Positions 7,368 through 9,751 of a DNA stretch of 9,751 nt are shown here, in pieces. The translations under genes were made by a program, and so were the position numbers. Positions within the stretch are counted from its first letter, which is position 1. Each line of letters opens with the position of its first letter. The DNA is taken from contig JAEZSL010000285.1 in NCBI GenBank assembly GCA_023443925.1, positions 1-9,751 of the forward strand, in the 5' to 3' direction. Under the pieces are notes generated by a model, which worked only from the letters and a program-made list of their open reading frames with translations, ran no database searches and was not told where the DNA came from. Source of the stretch: Bacillota bacterium. GTDB lineage: Bacteria > Bacillota_A > Clostridia > Lachnospirales > Lachnospiraceae.

Positions 7368-7541
7368 AAGCTGAGGTAGTATATCCTATGATGAGACCTG
7401 TTGCTGTAATTCCAATAATAACATATTTAATAAACATATGTCCATATCCTGTTATTTGACAGGCTATGCGTTGTTATTTTACTGAGTCATAAGATATTTC
7501 TATCCGCGGATCATAACCTGCGGTAATTAAACTCTTCTCAT

Positions 7542-7886
7542 TTAACGCCAGATTCTAACCGCTTTGCTGTCCTCCTCCAGACACTGCTCCAGCAGTATTT
7601 CCAGTTTTCTCGTATAGTCCGCAAGAGGGTCTTCGTATTTTAAAGTTTTTAATACAGAAATCTTAAAACCATTTTCTCCATGCTGGTTCCAAAGCTCCAA
7701 AAGCCGTTTGTTGGGATGCCAGTTGGCGGCCAGCTTACAGCGGACGCTGTTAAAATCAGCCCTGGTATCCGCAGATGCCCCAAGGAAATTTTCACCTGTG
7801 GCGGTACAGTAAAAGGAGATCACTCCCATTTCCGGCCTCCGGTTTTTATACTCTTCCAGCAGTTGTCTTTTTCTCTCTTTATCCAT
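7542..7886 (-). CDS. small GIY-YIG nuclease-like family protein
   Basis: This 114-residue soluble protein resembles the short GIY-YIG family proteins found singly in Clostridia genomes; the cellular role is not known to me. The GIY and YIG elements appear in degenerate form as GVIS (21-24) and FLG (34-36). After them come NSVRCKLAANWHPNKRLLELW (46-66) and ENGFKISVLKTL (71-82), which fit the helix and strand that follow in this fold. Because both core motifs are altered, nuclease activity is doubtful. I start it at the ATG at 7886, which has a perfect AGGAGG (7894-7899) 7 bases upstream. A longer reading from a TTG at 7958 would begin inside the promoter -35 and is rejected. It is probably monocistronic, with its own promoter and two flanking palindromes suggesting tight regulation. 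Confidence 0.8.
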   Translation of the reverse strand: MDKERKRQLLEEYKNRRPEMGVISFYCTATGENFLGASADTRADFNSVRCKLAANWHPNKRLLELWNQHGENGFKISVLKTLKYEDPLADYTRKLEILLEQCLEEDSKAVRIWR

Positions 7887-7902
7887 ATTTATACCTCCTG
7901 CA

Positions 7903-7924
7903 TAACGCAGACCTGTCTGCGTTA
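7903..7924. promoter_or_regulatory. perfect 22-bp palindromic operator candidate
   Basis: TAACGCAGAC (7903-7912) and GTCTGCGTTA (7915-7924) are perfect inverted arms of ten bases around a central CT. It covers the predicted transcription start and leader of the GIY-YIG gene and ends 3 bases before its ribosome binding site. Perfect arms with an AGAC-NN-GTCT core are typical of TetR-type operators, which is family knowledge rather than evidence here. As RNA it could also fold beside the ribosome binding site. Confidence 0.6.
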
Positions 7925-7929
7925 CTGCT

Positions 7930-7958
7930 TTAATAATTAGTTTGAAAGGAACTTTCAA
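7930..7958 (-). promoter_or_regulatory. promoter of the GIY-YIG-like gene
   Basis: On the minus strand TTGAAA (7953-7958, five of six matches) is 17 bases from TATTAA (7930-7935, four of six). Transcription would start near 7923, giving a leader of about 36 bases. The -35 lies inside one palindrome and the start point inside another, which supports this placement. Confidence 0.5.
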
Positions 7959-7961
7959 ACT
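7939..7961. promoter_or_regulatory. second palindrome, over the -35 of the GIY-YIG gene
   Basis: AGTTTGAAAG (7939-7948) and CTTTCAAACT (7952-7961) are perfect ten-base inverted arms around GAA. The dyad covers the -35 hexamer of the predicted promoter. Its sequence is unrelated to the palindrome at 7903-7924, so two different proteins, or one protein and an RNA structure, may be involved. It is not followed by a T-tract on the minus strand, so a terminator is unlikely. Confidence 0.5.
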
Positions 7962-8100
7962 TATACCTATTGAACTCCCAGGCTGGCCTGGAATACTGCC
8001 ACAGAATAAAATGTGAAAGAACTTATCTGCGGCATCCTTTCTATCTATTATTTTCTTTCAACCTTTTTACCTCAAGTAATATAATACTTCCGGGGTAAAG

Positions 8101-8137
8101 TAAAAACAATCCACGCTCCGTAGAGTAAGCGTGGATT
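8101..8137 (-). terminator. intrinsic terminator of the PucR-family gene
   Basis: On the minus strand AATCCACGCT pairs perfectly with AGCGTGGATT (arms 8128-8137 and 8108-8117) around a 10-base loop, followed directly by GTTTTTA. It lies 19 bases after the stop codon at 8157 and isolates the regulator from the GIY-YIG gene. Confidence 0.9.
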
Positions 8138-8156
8138 ATGGTTGGCCTGGATTAAA

Positions 8157-9338
8157 TTACACTGCTTTCTTTGTCATATCTCTGATATAAAACGCAACCT
8201 GATACGGAAACAATGTATCCGCATCACCAAGATCATTCCCCAGTATCCGCTTTATATTCTGTATACGGTAATTTACCGTATTTCTATGAGTAAAGGTCTC
8301 CTCGGCAACTCGTATAAGGCTTCGGTCATTTTTTATATAACTTTTTAGAGTATTAATATAACCTGACCCATGGGCTTCATCGTAAGCTTCCAGAGAGCCC
8401 AGTAATTCATTGGCATAACTTGTCAGAACATCGGTATCATCCAGAGAAAATAGTATTTTGAAAAATCCCATATCTTCAAAATGTATCATTTCCCTGCCGG
8501 TGCCCATGGACATCTTCATGGCAGTTCTGGCTCTTTTATAACTGACAGACAGATTTTCGATATGGTTGATACCAGGCCCGATTCCCAGATGGAAGCGTTT
8601 TTCATTGGCAAAATAGGAAAAGCTCTGTATAATCAGTTTCGGCAGTTCCATGTATTGTTTATCTTTTCTGGTATTTAAAATCAGTACAAGGAAATCTTCC
8701 ATCCGGATCAGTCCGTAAGAAGTGTTGATTTTATCATTCCCCTTCCATAAACCGAATAAATTCTCCAGTTTTATTATGGCCTGGTTGTAGCTCAATTCAT
8801 CTTCCATGGTCTTTTTTACACTGATACAATAGACCTGGAAGGTTCCTTCTATATCATAACGTTCTCCGAGTTCCAGTCTGATATTCTCTTCCGACAGACG
8901 CCCCTGGATGACCTCGCGAAAAGCATTACCTATTTTCTTTTCAAACTGCTTCTGATCAATTATTCTCATACAATATGCCTGGATCAGCTCTGTTATGGAG
9001 ATCTCCCAGGGCATCTCCAGTATAGGAAAATTATGTATGTCGCACCAGCTGATTACATCCTCGGGTATTTTATGAAGATACATTCCGGTATTAATAATGA
9101 TCCCGGCACAATCATCCTTTGCCATCTCCTGAACTAACTGCAGCAGCCAGCCGGGCCTGCCTGCCTTCATGCCGGTGGTTATTGCCAATTCTTCTCCATG
9201 AAATCTGGATACTATGGTTTCATCCTCCAGCATATGCACCCAGCTTACTACCGTATCCATTCCGGCCTTCCCCGCCGCTATCTTTAAACGAAACTGTTCC
9301 TTCGTTTCTTCATAAAGTTCCCAAAAACGTACCGCCAT
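8157..9338 (-). CDS. PucR-family transcriptional regulator
   Basis: This 393-residue cytosolic DNA-binding regulator has the N-terminal PucR (purine catabolism regulator-like) sensor domain over about residues 5-125, with the typical run VSWVHMLEDETIVSRFHGEELAITTG split across 31-56. The middle has a degenerate GGDEF-like domain in which GIGPGINHIENLSVSYKRARTAM (252-274) is the recognisable signature. The C-terminal HTH_30 domain covers about 329-386, with the key stretch TFTHRNTVNYRIQNIKRIL at 348-366. Full length matches the family. I start it at the ATG at 9338, which has GAGAGGAG about 10 bases upstream and begins exactly where the PucR domain should; a longer start at 9416 would run through the promoter. 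Such proteins often control purine, amino-acid or osmolyte catabolism genes beside them. No such target is in the window; it may lie to the right. Confidence 0.9.
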   Translation of the reverse strand: MAVRFWELYEETKEQFRLKIAAGKAGMDTVVSWVHMLEDETIVSRFHGEELAITTGMKAGRPGWLLQLVQEMAKDDCAGIIINTGMYLHKIPEDVISWCDIHNFPILEMPWEISITELIQAYCMRIIDQKQFEKKIGNAFREVIQGRLSEENIRLELGERYDIEGTFQVYCISVKKTMEDELSYNQAIIKLENLFGLWKGNDKINTSYGLIRMEDFLVLILNTRKDKQYMELPKLIIQSFSYFANEKRFHLGIGPGINHIENLSVSYKRARTAMKMSMGTGREMIHFEDMGFFKILFSLDDTDVLTSYANELLGSLEAYDEAHGSGYINTLKSYIKNDRSLIRVAEETFTHRNTVNYRIQNIKRILGNDLGDADTLFPYQVAFYIRDMTKKAV

Positions 9339-9406
9339 TCTGCCCTGTCTCCTCTCATATATTTTTATTAAATTCAGATATAATTGTGAATCGCATTTAT
9401 TGTATC

Positions 9407-9435
9407 TATATACCATTCAACTAATACAATTTCAG
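9407..9435 (-). promoter_or_regulatory. probable promoter of the PucR-family gene
   Basis: On the minus strand CTGAAA (9430-9435) is 17 bases from TATATA (9407-9412), which is preceded by TGG, giving an extended -10. Transcription would begin near 9400, about 62 bases before the ATG at 9338. The repeated CGGGTA motif begins 9 bases upstream of the -35. The region is very AT-rich, so confidence is moderate. Confidence 0.35.
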
Positions 9436-9751
9436 AGCCAAATCTTACCCGAGGGTATACGAAGCTTTGAAATTTGTATCAATTGTACAATATACCCGAA
9501 AAAAAATTACTGTTATGTAATTGCATATTTATTAACAAAAATAGAAATCTGCCGGATATATGTGCGGCTTCAAGTTATATAAACTATATAATGCATATAT
9601 AAAAACATTAATAGGTATATTTTTCCAAACATCTGTTTTGTATTCCGGATACCAAATTTATCTATATATTCAGACTAGCAGATCATATACAAAAAGTCAA
9701 TTATTTCGTATAATTATATCACAGTAAAGAAATAATAATGTTATAAAGAAA
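9417..9751. other. AT-rich intergenic region upstream of the PucR gene
   Basis: I see no gene in this 335-base stretch. It contains CGGGTA-type motifs at 9444-9459 and 9491-9498, and AT-rich DNA from about 9500 onward. Near the right edge a plus-strand TATAAT (9709-9714) has TATACA 17 bases upstream, a weak hint of a rightward promoter for a divergent gene beyond the window. Another plus-strand TATAAT at 9587-9592 lacks a -35. Confidence 0.5.

Larger units (their letters stand above)
7230..7541. other. intergenic region between the dehydrogenase and GIY-YIG genes
   Basis: This 312-base stretch has no convincing gene. It holds the dehydrogenase ribosome binding site (AGGA at 7238-7241), a hairpin at 7275-7298 and a candidate -10 at 7359-7364. 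It also has several small dyads: a perfect 10-bp palindrome ATCCGCGGAT at 7502-7511, CCTGT...ACAGG near 7448-7463, and ACATAT...ATATGT near 7431. None of these is followed on the minus strand by a T-tract, so I cannot point to a terminator for the GIY-YIG gene. Confidence 0.6.

Noticed and set aside
7502..7511. Terminator of the GIY-YIG gene at the palindrome ATCCGCGGAT
   Set aside because: The palindrome has no loop and no T-tract after it on the minus strand.
7887..7958. Upstream extension of the GIY-YIG protein from a TTG at 7958
   Set aside because: That TTG is part of the predicted -35 and a palindrome, and the ATG at 7886 has a perfect AGGAGG at the right distance.
9339..9416. Longer PucR protein starting at 9416
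   Set aside because: The extra 26 residues precede the normal domain start, overlap the promoter region, and the ATG at 9338 has a good ribosome binding site.

Overview
The window looks like the chromosome of a low-GC Gram-positive anaerobe of the Clostridia, most likely a Lachnospiraceae-type gut bacterium. The reasons are strong AGGAGG-type ribosome binding sites, AT-rich intergenic DNA, a CUT1 sugar transporter without its own ATPase, a membrane-bound AraC regulator and a VanH-like dehydrogenase. The genus-level placement is inference. Every gene I can support lies on the minus strand, so the biological reading order is right to left. I see no rRNA, tRNA, CRISPR array, transposase or phage gene.

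Reading in that order, 9751-9339 is AT-rich non-coding DNA holding the probable promoter of a PucR-family regulator (9338-8157), which ends at a clear intrinsic terminator. A small GIY-YIG-like protein (7886-7542) follows, under a promoter flanked by two perfect palindromes. Next is a VanH/D-lactate dehydrogenase-type 2-hydroxyacid dehydrogenase with a GTG start (7229-6249) and a good terminator. These three genes appear to be separate transcription units.

The left 6 kb form one functional block. A 762-residue membrane-spanning AraC-type regulator (6014-3726), with a near-consensus extended -10 promoter, precedes a three-gene ABC importer operon: permease LplB/UgpA type (3160-2243), permease LplC/UgpE type (2225-1338) and a lipoprotein solute-binding protein (1322 to beyond the left edge). 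Spacings of 17 and 15 bases between these three genes support one transcript. The arrangement resembles Bacillus subtilis YesS and YtdP beside their sugar transporters. The likely model is that the regulator senses an extracellular ligand and activates uptake of an oligosaccharide, with ATP hydrolysis supplied by a shared MsmX-like ATPase encoded elsewhere. The substrate cannot be read from this sequence.

The most unusual element is non-coding: a tandem array of seven to eight degenerate 19-bp units at 3440-3589, between the regulator gene and the transporter operon. It lies just upstream of the best promoter candidate for that operon and could be a multi-copy activator binding platform. The gene content itself is ordinary, and I found no convincing new multi-gene system.
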